From assembly GCF_003003285.1 (NCBI RefSeq), contig NZ_PVTP01000011.1:1-64000 (forward strand): a stretch of 64,000 bases of DNA, read 5' to 3'. Shown piece after piece: positions 46,405 through 56,567 of this stretch. The notes under the pieces were generated by a model. The model made no database searches, was not told where the DNA came from, and worked only from the letters and a program-made list of their open reading frames with translations. The DNA comes from Yoonia maritima. Lineage in GTDB: Bacteria; Pseudomonadota; Alphaproteobacteria; Rhodobacterales; Rhodobacteraceae. Positions within the stretch are counted from its first letter, which is position 1. The number at the start of each line of letters is the position of its first letter. Made by a program: the position numbers and the translations under genes.

Positions 46405-48018
46405 TTAGGCCTCTTCTTCCTCTGTCAGATCGTCTTCGTCGTCTGTGTCCGCTTCGAGTTCAGCCGGATCAACCCAACCCAACATCACACGCGCAGTCAT
46501 GACCATGTTCTGCGCCTCTTCCAAGGACACGTCGAATGGCTCTAGAACACCATCGTCTTTGGAACGCTCGCCATCGACGATGGTCCACCCACCGGCTAGT
46601 TCCCAGTCGGCGCAGGTTGCAAAGTCTTCCAACGTCTTAACGCCATCATTACCCAATGCTTCAAGCATCTGCGGTGTCAGACCTTCAAAGCTTGCAAGGC
46701 TATCTTCCACACCCAATGCACGGGCAGCATCCATGGCTTTCTTGGCTTTTGCTTCCAAAAACTCGCGAGCACGGGTTTGCAGTTCGCTTGCTGTATCTTC
46801 GTCAACGCCCTCGATGACAGTCAATTCGTCAACTTCAACGTATGCGACTTCTTCAAGGTTGGTGAACCCTTCTGATACGAGTAATTGGGCAAAGAACTCG
46901 TCCAGATCAAGTGCATCCATGAACAATTTCGTACGCAGTTCGAATTCTGCCTGACGACGCTTGGATTCTTCCTCTTCGGTCAGAATGTCGATATCCAGAC
47001 CGGTCAGTTGCGAAGCAAGGCGCACGTTTTGACCGCGACGGCCAATTGCCAGTGACAATTGCTCATCAGGAACAACAACTTCGATTTTGCCAGCTTCTTC
47101 ATCCAAAACAACTTTGGACACTTCGGCAGGCTGAAGCGCGTTCACAAGGAACGTTGGCATATCTTCATTCCAAGGAATGATGTCAATTTTCTCGCCCTGA
47201 AGTTCGTTCACAACAGCCTGAACGCGGCTACCGCGCATACCAACACAGGCACCGACAGGGTCGATCGAGTTGTCGTAAGAAATTACAGCGATCTTAGCGC
47301 GTGAACCTGGGTCACGTGCAACGGCTTTGATATCAATCACACCCTCATAGATCTCAGGAACTTCCATCTTGAACAGCTCAGCCATGAATTCTGGCGCTGT
47401 GCGAGAAAGGAAAATCTGCGGACCGCGCTGTTCGCGACGTACTTCTTTAATAAAGCAACGGATACGATCGTTCGGGCGGTATGCCTCGCGGCCGATTTTT
47501 TCGTTACGACGCAGGACCGCTTCGCCAGCACCCACATCAACGATAACATTGCCGTACTCTTCGCGCTTAACCAGCGCGTTGATGATTGTACCGGCCTTGT
47601 CTTTGAATTCTTCGTATTGCTTGTCACGCTCAGCTTCGCGGACTTTTTGCAAAATAACCTGTTTCGCAGATTGCGCCGCGATACGACCCAGCTCAACGGG
47701 GGGAACTTCCTCGATGAACTGCTGACCCACTTCGGGGTTTTCCATGTATTCTTTGGCTTGCTCGACGGTGAATTCAGACTGGTAGTTTTCCAGCTCTTCG
47801 TCTTCGACGACGGTACGCACGCGTGTAAACGTTGCCTTACCTGTCTTGCGGTCGATGGAAACACGAATGTCCATTTCAGCGCCGTAACGGGATTTAGCAG
47901 CCCGAGCGAGCGATTCTTCCATCGCCTCGACAACCAAGCCGGCCTCGATGTTCTTTTCGCGCGCGACGGCTTCGGCCGTTTGCAAAAGTTCCAGCTGGTT
48001 CGCGGAAGTATATGCCAT
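46405..48018 (-). CDS. nusA: transcription termination/antitermination factor NusA
   Basis: 537 residues. An N-terminal RNA-polymerase-binding domain, an S1 domain (about 135-200), two KH domains (about 230-345; GACVGMRGSRVQAV and AIGRRGQNVRLASQL) and helix-hairpin-helix repeats with an acidic end are visible. It modulates pausing, termination and antitermination. The start overlaps the rimP stop by one base (TGATG), so the two are coupled. A terminator in the operon leader could be a target of its own activity. Confidence 0.96.
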   Translation of the reverse strand: MAYTSANQLELLQTAEAVAREKNIEAGLVVEAMEESLARAAKSRYGAEMDIRVSIDRKTGKATFTRVRTVVEDEELENYQSEFTVEQAKEYMENPEVGQQFIEEVPPVELGRIAAQSAKQVILQKVREAERDKQYEEFKDKAGTIINALVKREEYGNVIVDVGAGEAVLRRNEKIGREAYRPNDRIRCFIKEVRREQRGPQIFLSRTAPEFMAELFKMEVPEIYEGVIDIKAVARDPGSRAKIAVISYDNSIDPVGACVGMRGSRVQAVVNELQGEKIDIIPWNEDMPTFLVNALQPAEVSKVVLDEEAGKIEVVVPDEQLSLAIGRRGQNVRLASQLTGLDIDILTEEEESKRRQAEFELRTKLFMDALDLDEFFAQLLVSEGFTNLEEVAYVEVDELTVIEGVDEDTASELQTRAREFLEAKAKKAMDAARALGVEDSLASFEGLTPQMLEALGNDGVKTLEDFATCADWELAGGWTIVDGERSKDDGVLEPFDVSLEEAQNMVMTARVMLGWVDPAELEADTDDEDDLTEEEEA

Positions 48019-48593
48019 CAGGTGTTCTCCTCACCGTCGATTATGGTTTCAATCTCATCAAATTGGGCCTCATCAATCTGGCCCGCATCTTTGCGCCCGC
48101 GCAGTACGTCGCGGATCAATTCATCTGTCAGAACCAGCTTGGCATCTGACAGCCATTCAAATTTCAGACCAATCGTTCCCTCAGGGATCGTGATCAGGAT
48201 TTCGTCGCCTTCAGTACCGGCCAACGCACCTTTGAACCGGCGACGACCGTCGATCAGTTCATCCGTTTCGATCTTGGCTTCAAAGCCTTCCCACTGGTCA
48301 AAGTCTTTCAGGCGGGTCAGCGGGCGGTCGATGCCCGGGCTGGAAACCTCAAGGTTATAGACATCAACAATAGGGTCTTCGACATCCAACACAGCGCTCA
48401 GCGCTGTGGACACGTGTCCGCAATCGTCAACTTCCATCGTGCCATCAGGTTTTTGCACCATGACTTGCAAGATCGTTTCCTTGCCCGACATCAGCCGAAC
48501 GCGCACAACTTCGAACCCCATGTCTTCGACAACAGGGGTGATAATTTCAGCGATACGGCGGTCGATGGCCGCTTTAGCGATCAGGTCGTTCAT
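48018..48593 (-). CDS. rimP: ribosome maturation factor RimP
   Basis: 191 residues. It is needed for assembly of the 30S subunit. The [12 protein letters not shown] signature and the two-domain layout are typical. I chose ATG 48593, preceded by GAGAGA, over an in-frame GTG at 48606 that lies at the edge of the terminator T-run. It heads the rimP-nusA-ylxR-infB operon. Confidence 0.94.
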   Translation of the reverse strand: MNDLIAKAAIDRRIAEIITPVVEDMGFEVVRVRLMSGKETILQVMVQKPDGTMEVDDCGHVSTALSAVLDVEDPIVDVYNLEVSSPGIDRPLTRLKDFDQWEGFEAKIETDELIDGRRRFKGALAGTEGDEILITIPEGTIGLKFEWLSDAKLVLTDELIRDVLRGRKDAGQIDEAQFDEIETIIDGEENT

Positions 48594-48608
48594 ATCTCTC
48601 TCAAGCAC

Positions 48609-48632
48609 AAAAAAACGGGCGCGCGGCCCGTT
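48609..48632 (-). terminator. intrinsic terminator or attenuator just before rimP
   Basis: On the minus strand AACGGGC and GCCCGTT form a 7-base-pair stem with a CGCGC loop. Five further T follow at once. It ends only about 15 bases before the rimP start, so any transcript from upstream must read through it to reach rimP-nusA-infB. Confidence 0.8.
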
Positions 48633-48766
48633 GATATTTCCCGGTGGAGCCGTTGGTTTTGGAAGCCAAGACGCCGCTATTGTCGATCATATACGCCGAG
48701 ACGCCCGAGTCTGCAACCCCTCCGCGTTTTGCAAATTTAAGAACGTCAAAATGCGGTCCCAAAGCA
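48633..48766 (-). other. rimP leader region, possible small RNA
   Basis: No clear gene is seen. On the minus strand TTGCAG (48711-48716) and TATATG (48688-48693) are 17 bases apart and could be a weak promoter. A transcript from there would be about 75 bases long and end at the terminator before rimP. A 29-codon open frame (48690 down to 48601) runs through the terminator, but its ATG falls within the proposed -10 box, so both cannot be true. No tRNA could be folded. Confidence 0.4.
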
Positions 48767-48796
48767 AAGACGCCCCACCTTTCGGAGGGGCGTCTT
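48767..48796 (-). terminator. terminator after the peptide-binding protein gene
   Basis: AAGACGCCCC and GGGGCGTCTT form a 10-base-pair GC-rich stem with a 10-base loop, followed on the minus strand by a T-rich run. It closes the peptide ABC transporter operon 23 bases after its last stop. Confidence 0.85.
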
Positions 48797-48818
48797 AGAT
48801 TAGTTAACGCGGTGTGGC

Positions 48819-50360
48819 TTACGCCCCCCACCAACGCTCTGCCATGCGGCAGTTATCCATTTGCCACAGGTTACCAACAACGTCAGGAGATGCGATCCGG
48901 TTGTTCACAGCTTGTACGTAGTTCGCAAACATTGGCACCAGTGCGCCGCCTTCTGTGCTTAGGATTTGCTGCATTTCGCCGTACTGATCACGACGTTTGT
49001 CGCTATCAAGTTCAGCACGAGCTGTGATCAACAGTTCTTGGAAGCGTGCGTTTTCCCACTTGGTGTCGTTCCAAGGTGCGCCAGATTCATAAGCAGATGA
49101 GAACATCCAATCTTCGGTCGCGCGGCCAGACCAGTAACATGCACAGAATGGTTTCTTCAGCCAAACGTTGGACCAGTAACCGTCAGCAGGTTCCTGCACC
49201 ACGTTAATATTGATGCCGCCAGCAGCCGCAGACGCTTGGAACAACTGTGCTGCGTCAACCGCGCCTTCAAACGCTGCGTTGGATGCAGACAGATCAACGC
49301 TAAGGCTATCAAGCCCAGCTTGCTGCAGGTGGAACTTTGCTTTGTCTGGATCGTAAGCCAGCTGCTCCATATCAGCGTTGTAATACTGGTTTGCTGGACC
49401 AATCGGGCTGTCGTTACCAACCTGACCGTGACCAAGAAGGATCTTGTCGACCATTTCCTGACGGTTGATGCCGTACTTCAGCGCCTGACGCACGTGCACA
49501 TCATCAAATGGCGCGGTGTTCGTGTGCATTGGGAACGTATAGTGCTGGTTGCCAGTCACTTCTTGCACACGCACAGCAGGGTTCGCGTTCAGCAGAGCTT
49601 CGCCCTTAAAGTCGATCCGGTTGATCGCATCAACCTGACCAGTCAGCAGTGCGTTCATACGTGCAGTGTTGTCGTTGATCGCGATGTATTCGATTTCATC
49701 GAAGAAACCAGCGCTGTCACCTTTATAGTGGTTTTCATAACGCTTGCCGACAAAACGCACGCCGGGATCAAATGCGACGACTTCGTACAGACCCGTACCG
49801 ATACCTTTTGCAATCGCCTCTTCGATCTGACCAGCAGGGTAGATCAACAGGTGATAGTCAGACATCAGATATGGGAAATCTGCGTTGCCAGAGGCAAGCG
49901 TGAACTGAACCTGATGCTCAGTGATTTTCTTCATCTCGGTGATCGCAGACACGATTGGCTGCGCGCCAGATTTCGAACCTTCGGCCACGTGTAGCTGAAG
50001 GGATTCAATCACATCGTCAGCGCCAAAAGATTTTCCGTTGTGGAATGTCACGCCCTGACGCAGGTTGAATGTCCAGACTTTGGCGTCTGGGCTTGCTTCC
50101 CAGCTTTCTGCCAATTCGCCTTTGAGGGAACCGTCAGCACCGTTTTCGGTCAGACAGTCAAAGACAGCGCCCATACCGGCACCGATCATAAACATATCGG
50201 CGTGTGTACGCCCGTCCCAGCTATCGGATGTGTTTGCGCCGTTTAGGCCAGCGGTGAATTTACCGCCACGTGTTTGCGCGCGCAGCGGCATACCGGACAG
50301 ACCCAATACGCCAGCGGCGACACCCGTTTTCAACAGACCGCGTCTACTAATTCCATTCAT
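48819..50360 (-). CDS. peptide/nickel-type ABC substrate-binding protein (family 5)
   Basis: 513 residues. A twin-arginine-type signal (SRRGLLKTG, then a hydrophobic run ending at about residue 29) exports it folded to the periplasm. The body fits family 5 binding proteins (DppA/OppA): KVWTFNLRQGVTFHNGKSF and AFDDVHVRQALKYGINR-like segments are seen. The ligand is probably a peptide but cannot be read from sequence. It is the last gene of the operon, 73 bases after the ATPase gene, with a small CCCAT/ATGGG hairpin in the gap that could stabilise its mRNA. Confidence 0.93.
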   Translation of the reverse strand: MNGISRRGLLKTGVAAGVLGLSGMPLRAQTRGGKFTAGLNGANTSDSWDGRTHADMFMIGAGMGAVFDCLTENGADGSLKGELAESWEASPDAKVWTFNLRQGVTFHNGKSFGADDVIESLQLHVAEGSKSGAQPIVSAITEMKKITEHQVQFTLASGNADFPYLMSDYHLLIYPAGQIEEAIAKGIGTGLYEVVAFDPGVRFVGKRYENHYKGDSAGFFDEIEYIAINDNTARMNALLTGQVDAINRIDFKGEALLNANPAVRVQEVTGNQHYTFPMHTNTAPFDDVHVRQALKYGINRQEMVDKILLGHGQVGNDSPIGPANQYYNADMEQLAYDPDKAKFHLQQAGLDSLSVDLSASNAAFEGAVDAAQLFQASAAAGGININVVQEPADGYWSNVWLKKPFCACYWSGRATEDWMFSSAYESGAPWNDTKWENARFQELLITARAELDSDKRRDQYGEMQQILSTEGGALVPMFANYVQAVNNRIASPDVVGNLWQMDNCRMAERWWGA

Positions 50361-50433
50361 TGATCGTACTCCCAGTTATCTTATTCGAGCGATATTTTGC
50401 CCGCTTATCCCATCTTAGAATGGGTGATTCGTG

Positions 50434-52080
50434 TTACATCTTATCAACTGCTGCATCGCCGACGTTATCAACTCCGCGTTCTTTCAGCAGATTAGTCAGC
50501 CAATCCGGATCCATTTCGGGCACCGAGCTCAGCAATAGATCTGTGTAGGCGTGATGTGGCGGCGTAAACATATCGACCTTTGGCCCCTGCTCTACCACGC
50601 GACCATCCTTCATCACGACGACCTCATCCGCAATTGCGCGCACAGTCGCGAGGTCATGTGTGATGAACATATAGGAAAGTGACAAGTCATCCTGCAATTT
50701 TGCCAACAAGCGCAGGATGCCTTCGGCAACGAGTTGATCCAACGCCGATGTGACCTCATCACAAATGATGAATTTTGGCTCGGCTGCTAAGGCACGCGCG
50801 ATACCAACCCGTTGTTTTTGACCGCCCGACAGTTCGGACGGCAGGCGATTATAGTATTCTGATGGCTCTAGCTCGATCTGTTCAAGTAACTGATCAACGC
50901 GTTTGCGTTTCGCAGCACCCGTCAGCCCCAGATAAAACTGGACCGGGCGCGCAATGATCTGACCGATCGACATACGCGGGTTTAGCGCGGTGTCAGCCAT
51001 CTGATAGATCATCTGCACCTGACGCAACTGGTCCTTACTACGCTTTTTGTAACTCGCAGGCAGTGCCTCTCCGTCTAGCAAAATCTGCCCTGACTTCGGT
51101 GGCAACAGCCCAGTGATGCACCGTGCAGTCGTGGATTTACCTGACCCAGATTCACCAACCACAGCGACGGTGCGACCTTCGTGCATGTCAAAGCTAACGT
51201 CGTGCAGCACCGGGGTAGAACCGTAGGATGCATCTACATTCTGAACGCTAATGACAGGCACAGCGCCGGTCGCAATCGCAGGTTTGGCCGGGCGTTCAAA
51301 ACTGCGCACAGCCCAAAGCGATTTCGTGTATTCTTGCGTTGGCGCGTCGAGCATGGTGCGAGTATCGGCGGTTTCGACCTCATCACCCTTAAGCAACACC
51401 TTAATCCGGTCAGCCATTTGCGCCACAACGGCCAGATCATGCGTGATATAGATCGCAGCGGTGCCAAACTGATCTACGATATCGCGGATCGCCGATAACA
51501 CTTCGATCTGGGTGGTCACATCCAGCGCAGTTGTGGGTTCGTCGAAAACGATCAGATCAGGACGGCATGACATCGCCATCGCGGTCATCGCACGCTGCAA
51601 TTGCCCACCGGACACCTGGTGCGGATAACGAAAACCAATCTCGTCCGGGTTTGGCAGCCGCAGCTTGCGGTACAACTCCATCCCGTCTGCTTCGCTTTCG
51701 GCGCGGCTCATCACGCCATGTTGCGAAGGGCCTTCGACATGCTGGTCGATCAGACGGTGCGCGGGGTTAAAGCTGGCGGCGGCGGACTGCGCGACATATG
51801 CGATCCGCTTACCTAGCAATTCACGTTTGACCGCAGCAGATGCGGTCAGCAAATCAATCCCGTCGAATTCAATCGTACCGTCGCTAATCCGAACACCGTC
51901 TCGGGTATAACCCATCGCGGCCAGACCCAGCGTGGATTTCCCCGCACCAGATTCACCGATCAGGCCAAGGACCTCTCCACGAGCTAACGTTAGATCAACA
52001 CCATTGATGATCGGGTTCCACGTTTCGTCACTGCGGCCTTCGATCTTGACGCCGCGCATTTTCAACAGCGGTTCGGTCAT
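50434..52080 (-). CDS. fused dual ABC ATPase (DppD-DppF type)
   Basis: 548 residues with two complete ATPase domains. The first has Walker [10 protein letters not shown], signature SGGQLQRAM and Walker [13 protein letters not shown]. The second (from about residue 270) has [19 protein letters not shown] and [12 protein letters not shown]. It replaces the separate DppD and DppF proteins of other bacteria, as is common in Rhodobacterales. It overlaps the permease stop by four bases. Confidence 0.94.
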   Translation of the reverse strand: MTEPLLKMRGVKIEGRSDETWNPIINGVDLTLARGEVLGLIGESGAGKSTLGLAAMGYTRDGVRISDGTIEFDGIDLLTASAAVKRELLGKRIAYVAQSAAASFNPAHRLIDQHVEGPSQHGVMSRAESEADGMELYRKLRLPNPDEIGFRYPHQVSGGQLQRAMTAMAMSCRPDLIVFDEPTTALDVTTQIEVLSAIRDIVDQFGTAAIYITHDLAVVAQMADRIKVLLKGDEVETADTRTMLDAPTQEYTKSLWAVRSFERPAKPAIATGAVPVISVQNVDASYGSTPVLHDVSFDMHEGRTVAVVGESGSGKSTTARCITGLLPPKSGQILLDGEALPASYKKRSKDQLRQVQMIYQMADTALNPRMSIGQIIARPVQFYLGLTGAAKRKRVDQLLEQIELEPSEYYNRLPSELSGGQKQRVGIARALAAEPKFIICDEVTSALDQLVAEGILRLLAKLQDDLSLSYMFITHDLATVRAIADEVVVMKDGRVVEQGPKVDMFTPPHHAYTDLLLSSVPEMDPDWLTNLLKERGVDNVGDAAVDKM

Positions 52081-53276
52081 TCTTTTAGCCCCGATGATTT
52101 ATGCAGCATCCAGTCGACAACAAAGTTCACAGCGACGGTTAGCAGCGCAATCGCACCCGCTGCCAACAGCGGCGCGGTCGCGGCCATTGGCGCAAATTGT
52201 GCGTAGTTCACAAAACCACTTAGATCACGAACCATCGTGCCCCAGTCCGCCAATGGTGGCTGGATACCCACACCAAGGAACGACAGTGCGGCAATGGTCA
52301 AGAACACAAAGCAAAAGCGCAGGCCAAATTCAGCAAGAAGAGGTGCGGTCGCGTTGGGAAGAATTTCTTTGAAAATGATGTAGCCAAAGCCCTCGCCACG
52401 CAGCTTTGCAGCCTCGATATAGTCCATCACAACGATGTTTTGCCCAACTGCACGCGAAAGGCGGAAAACACGCGTACTGTCGATTACGGCGATGATAATC
52501 ACCATGAACACGGTAAGCGGGATACCCAGACGCGGCGCCCAGACGCTTGCGATTGTCATCAACAACAACGCAAAGATCAGTGAGGGGATCGCCATCAAGA
52601 CATCAACCATGCGCGACAGCACTTGATCCAACCAACCGCCGAATGTCGCGGCCAAGAACCCGAACGTGCCACCTAAGAAGAACGCCAGAAGCGTGGTCGC
52701 AAAAGCAATCCCAACAGTGTTCTGCGCGCCGTAAATCAAGCGGCTCAGAATATCGCGACCAATCTGGTCCGTGCCCAATGGGAAATCAGGATTACCACCC
52801 AACGCTGGGTCCCCACCCGGGGTGATGTTGGCGGCTACGCCCGGAATGATTTGTTCTTGGCCATATGGTGCCAGTAGGCCCGCAAAGATTGCCAAGATCG
52901 CATAGATCAAAATGATCATGACACCAAAGGCCGCAGTCAAAGGCATGGCGCGGAACATCTTGCGGCTCCACGCGGTGCCGACCCGACGGCCAGCAAGACG
53001 GAACAGCCATGCCGCGATAGCAAAGATAATGAAACCTTCGATGCCTATGCGTAGAAAGAAGAATTTATTCGCGATGGCAGGATCACTGCTGCGGCCCTGA
53101 AAATAGGCCCAAATCAGCCAGCCAACGACCAACACCGCCAAAATATAGCCATAGGCGACACCAAACGGCATATCGCGAAACTTGGGCACGTTCCCTGTCG
53201 CAGCCTGCCCGGCAAAACGAAACACCCACGCCAAAGCGCCCATGCCAACTAACACTGCTGCGATCCATAAAATCAT
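52077..53276 (-). CDS. peptide ABC transporter permease, DppC type, with N-terminal extension
   Basis: 399 residues, about 100 longer than usual DppC/OppC. The first 110 residues contain extra membrane segments (about 2-18, 39-58 and 76-95) before the normal permease core (AAFGVMIILIYAILAIFAGLLAP). The conserved cytoplasmic loop reads EAAKLRGEGF. It pairs with the upstream DppB-type permease, overlapping its stop by four bases. Confidence 0.92.
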   Translation of the reverse strand: MILWIAAVLVGMGALAWVFRFAGQAATGNVPKFRDMPFGVAYGYILAVLVVGWLIWAYFQGRSSDPAIANKFFFLRIGIEGFIIFAIAAWLFRLAGRRVGTAWSRKMFRAMPLTAAFGVMIILIYAILAIFAGLLAPYGQEQIIPGVAANITPGGDPALGGNPDFPLGTDQIGRDILSRLIYGAQNTVGIAFATTLLAFFLGGTFGFLAATFGGWLDQVLSRMVDVLMAIPSLIFALLLMTIASVWAPRLGIPLTVFMVIIIAVIDSTRVFRLSRAVGQNIVVMDYIEAAKLRGEGFGYIIFKEILPNATAPLLAEFGLRFCFVFLTIAALSFLGVGIQPPLADWGTMVRDLSGFVNYAQFAPMAATAPLLAAGAIALLTVAVNFVVDWMLHKSSGLKE

Positions 53277-54241
53277 TTCGGATGCCTCAGACGTGGATTG
53301 GACAGGATCGACATAATGTCAGCCGTCAGGTTCAGCAAAATATAAGCAGCGGCAAAGATCAGGCAGCAGGCCTGAACAACCGGGATATCGCGGGTCTTAA
53401 CGCTATCAACGAACAGTTGACCGATACCGGGGTAAACAAACACCACCTCGACCACGACAACGCCGGTGATCAGATAGGCCAAATTCAATGCAACCACGTT
53501 GATAATCGGCGCGAGCGCATTTGGCAGCGCATGTTTAACGATCACCCGCATCGGCGACATCCCCTTAAGGCGCGCCATTTCGATATATGGGCTGGCCAGC
53601 AGGTTAATGATCGCCGCGCGTGTCATGCGCATCATGTGCGCAGTCACAACAAGGGTCAGCACCAGCGCGGGCAACATGGATTTATTCAACCGTTCGCTAA
53701 ACGCCATCCCGTCATAGATATTCGACAAGGATGGAAAGATTGGGTTCAGCACCGCAAGAAACAGGATCAAGACATAGGCCAGAAAGAATTCAGGGCTAGA
53801 GATCGACGTGAGCGTGAAAATGTTAGCAGCACGATCAAACACCGAATTGCGATAAAGTGCGGCCAGAATACCCAGCGTCACTGACAACGGGACGGCAATA
53901 ACTGCGGTTACCGCCGCAAGGAACATCGTATTGGCAAAACGTGGCCCGATCTGTTGCGCTACGGTTTTTACGCCAGATGTTGTTCCACTAAAACTGGCGG
54001 CATTTGCGCTAGCAAAACTCGCACCAAAATCACCCTGAACAACACCGCCGAGCCAATCAAAATAGCGTGTGACCATAGGCTGATCTAAACCAAGATCACG
54101 GCGAATAGCTGCGACAGATTCTTCGGTGGCGCCTTGCCCCAAAATCGCTTGCGCGAAATCGCCGGGCAGCATGTTCACTGCAACAAAGATCACCACTGAT
54201 ACGATAAGCAAAGTAAGCAAGCCCAGCGCAAGACGCTGCAT
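53273..54241 (-). CDS. peptide ABC transporter permease, DppB type
   Basis: 322 residues from ATG 54241, with six membrane segments. The first begins almost at once (ALGLLTLLIVSVVIFVAV). NMLPGDFAQAILGQGA and the cytoplasmic EMARLKGMSPMRVI loop are typical of DppB/OppB. The frame stays open to 54295, where only TTG starts are found (54295 and 54265) and no good ribosome site is visible, so the exact start is uncertain. It is the first gene of the operon. Confidence 0.9.
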   Translation of the reverse strand: MQRLALGLLTLLIVSVVIFVAVNMLPGDFAQAILGQGATEESVAAIRRDLGLDQPMVTRYFDWLGGVVQGDFGASFASANAASFSGTTSGVKTVAQQIGPRFANTMFLAAVTAVIAVPLSVTLGILAALYRNSVFDRAANIFTLTSISSPEFFLAYVLILFLAVLNPIFPSLSNIYDGMAFSERLNKSMLPALVLTLVVTAHMMRMTRAAIINLLASPYIEMARLKGMSPMRVIVKHALPNALAPIINVVALNLAYLITGVVVVEVVFVYPGIGQLFVDSVKTRDIPVVQACCLIFAAAYILLNLTADIMSILSNPRLRHPK

Positions 54242-54324
54242 GATAATCTTTAGGACATTGTCCAAAATAACGTGTTCCCAGTTAGTTAGACGCAACAGTA
54301 ACGGCTAGAATTGGGCTGTAAACC

Positions 54325-55320
54325 CTAAAGACCCAAGAAGTCCCGCTGGGTGCTGAACACATCCATGCTGCGGACGAGCTCTGCGCTGATACCCGGTTCG
54401 GACAATGCGTGACCCGCACGGCCCACCATGGTCAACCGGGAATTCTGCCATAGTTTCGATAGCTTATGCGCAGATGTCGGTGGACAAATCATGTCGTAAC
54501 GACCCTGCACAATGACCCCCGGAATATGCGCAATTTTCGCCATCTGATCGGGGTGCAAAATTTGTTGGTTTTCTGCCAAAAACCCGCCGTTTACGAAATA
54601 ATGGTTCTCTAACCTTGCGAATGCCCGGGCATATTCAGCCGGCGCTTCTCCAGTCGCGCCATCACTATCAATCGCAGCCAACGCGTTTTCCCAAGCCGCC
54701 CACGCACGGGCATGTTTGACTTCTTCAGAACGGTCGCCACCAAATAGACGGCGGTGGTATGCAGCGATAAGATCGTCGTGTTCATCGTCGGGGATCAAAG
54801 ATGTGAACCGATCCCATAAATCGGGCCAGAATTTACCTGCGCCGCCGCCATAGAACCATTCTAGCTCTGGCTGCGTCATCAAGAAAACACCACGCAGGGC
54901 CAAACCCAAAACATGGTCAGGATGCGCTTGGGAATAAATCAAAGATAGCGTCGCGCCCCAGCTTCCGCCGAAAACCACCCATGATTCAATTTCAAGAACA
55001 TTTCGGATTTGCTCAATATCAGCAACCAAATGCCACGTCGTGTTGGCGATGACACTTGCATGCGGGCGTGAACGACCACAGCCGCGCTGATCGAACAGCA
55101 CAATGCGGTAAATCTCTGGATCAAAATAGCGACGCATTGCTGGGCTACAGCCGCCACCCGGACCACCATGTAGCACGACAACGGGTATACCATTCGGGTT
55201 GCCGCATTGTTCAACATAGATCTGATGCCCATCCCCCACGTCCAGCATTTGCCGATCAAATGGGTCGATGGGTGGGTAAAGATATGCGTATGCGCTCTTT
55301 TGTCCTACGACTTTGTCCAT
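54325..55320 (-). CDS. pip: proline iminopeptidase
   Basis: 331 residues. This alpha/beta hydrolase releases N-terminal proline from peptides. The oxyanion-hole HGGPGGGCSP, nucleophile GGSWGATLSL and late IVQGRYDMICPP (Asp) and GRAGHALSE (His) are all present. ATG 55320 has AGGA five bases upstream and is preferred over ATG 55326. It lies beside the peptide importer but on its own promoter; together they could feed peptide catabolism. Confidence 0.94.
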   Translation of the reverse strand: MDKVVGQKSAYAYLYPPIDPFDRQMLDVGDGHQIYVEQCGNPNGIPVVVLHGGPGGGCSPAMRRYFDPEIYRIVLFDQRGCGRSRPHASVIANTTWHLVADIEQIRNVLEIESWVVFGGSWGATLSLIYSQAHPDHVLGLALRGVFLMTQPELEWFYGGGAGKFWPDLWDRFTSLIPDDEHDDLIAAYHRRLFGGDRSEEVKHARAWAAWENALAAIDSDGATGEAPAEYARAFARLENHYFVNGGFLAENQQILHPDQMAKIAHIPGVIVQGRYDMICPPTSAHKLSKLWQNSRLTMVGRAGHALSEPGISAELVRSMDVFSTQRDFLGL

Positions 55321-55369
55321 AATCATCCTATATCGCGTCTAAGAAGCACTGACCATCCGGAGCGAGCGC

Positions 55370-56116
55370 ATGTCTGCCACCAACACCGTCGACCCATCTG
55401 AAATCGCCAAGTTCGAAGCCATGGCAGCAGAATGGTGGGACCTGAACGGAAAGTTCAAGCCATTACATATGATGAATCCGGTGCGACTGGACTATATCAC
55501 GCGCCAAATCGCCGCTGAATTCGGGCGTGACCTGACCGAACCAAAGCCATTCAAAGGTTTACGCATTCTGGATATCGGCTGCGGTGGCGGGTTGCTTTGC
55601 GAACCAATGGCACGTTTGGGCGCAACTGTCGTAGGCGCTGACGCAGCGGCGGCAAACATCCCGGTCGCTATGGTGCACGCCGAACAATCTGGGCTGGATA
55701 TCGACTATCGTCACGTGACCGCCGAAGCCCTGGCAGAAGCCGGTGAACAATTTGATGCAGTACTAAATATGGAAGTAGTCGAACATGTTGCAGATCCGCT
55801 TGGCTATCTGACCGCCTGTCAACAACTGCTCAAGCCCGGCGGTATCCACATCTGTTCAACCATCAATCGAAACCCAAAATCGTTTGCGATGGCGATTGTC
55901 GGAGCAGAGTGGGTCATGCGTTGGCTACCCAAAGGCACCCACGAATGGGCGAAATTCATTACACCTGATGAGCTTTTCGCGCTGATTGAAAAGGCCGGGA
56001 TGACACCTGTTGATCGTAAAGGGTTCGTGTTTAATTTTGCGAAATTCACTTGGTCGATCTCTGACCGAGATTTGTCAGTGAACTATGTCACGGCAGCGAC
56101 AAAGCCGGTGGCATAA
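55370..56116 (+). CDS. ubiG: ubiquinone biosynthesis O-methyltransferase
   Basis: 248 residues. It performs the two SAM-dependent O-methylations of ubiquinone synthesis. The SAM site is [18 protein letters not shown], followed by [12 protein letters not shown] and [10 protein letters not shown], all family hallmarks. GGAG lies seven bases before ATG. It is divergent from pip and convergent with the MarR gene. Confidence 0.95.
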   Translation: MSATNTVDPSEIAKFEAMAAEWWDLNGKFKPLHMMNPVRLDYITRQIAAEFGRDLTEPKPFKGLRILDIGCGGGLLCEPMARLGATVVGADAAAANIPVAMVHAEQSGLDIDYRHVTAEALAEAGEQFDAVLNMEVVEHVADPLGYLTACQQLLKPGGIHICSTINRNPKSFAMAIVGAEWVMRWLPKGTHEWAKFITPDELFALIEKAGMTPVDRKGFVFNFAKFTWSISDRDLSVNYVTAATKPVA

Positions 56117-56123
56117 CGCTAGG

Positions 56124-56567
56124 CTATTCTAGCTCGCTTAGCTTTAGCCGTAATTCACGCAAAACTGGCAGCGCGATGCGCACCTTGTCGGCGCCGACTT
56201 CCTTCACGACTTCGGCGATCACGGGGGCAATCGCGGCTAGCGCTGCGTCGCGAGCCGCTTGGCCTGCAGGGCTAATTGATACCATCTTGCGGCGTGCATC
56301 ATCCCAATCCGGACGAATATGAACCCAACCGGCGCGCTCGAGCTTATTAACGGTATTCGTCATGGCACCGCGCGTCAGGTGAAACGTCTTTGCCAATTGT
56401 GCAGGCGTACGTTCCATCCCGGCATGACCAAGCTGGTTCAAAACCGAAAAATGCGACAGCTCCATCCCTTTGGGCAGTACACGTGCAACACTTGCCCGCG
56501 CCAATTGGTCGACAACAAGAATCTCACTAAACAGTGAAACAGCGAGATTATTTGTGGTTTCCGACAT
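56124..56567 (-). CDS. MarR-family transcriptional regulator
   Basis: 147 residues. A winged-helix domain is clear: TPAQLAKTFHLTRGAMTNTV is the recognition region and RAGWVHIRPDWDDARRKMV the wing. MarR proteins bind as dimers and usually repress nearby genes in response to a small ligand, which is not known here. The start overlaps the nitrilase stop by one base, so it is in the grxC-nitrilase-marR run. Confidence 0.9.
   Translation of the reverse strand: MSETTNNLAVSLFSEILVVDQLARASVARVLPKGMELSHFSVLNQLGHAGMERTPAQLAKTFHLTRGAMTNTVNKLERAGWVHIRPDWDDARRKMVSISPAGQAARDAALAAIAPVIAEVVKEVGADKVRIALPVLRELRLKLSELE

Noticed and set aside
47617..48360. 247-codon plus-strand frame opposite nusA/rimP
   Set aside because: Fully overlaps two well-supported genes and its translation resembles no protein family.
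48630..48700. tRNA or tRNA remnant upstream of rimP (as metY in E. coli)
   Set aside because: A CTTCCAAAACC stretch recalls a tRNA-Trp anticodon loop, but no acceptor, D or T arms can be folded.
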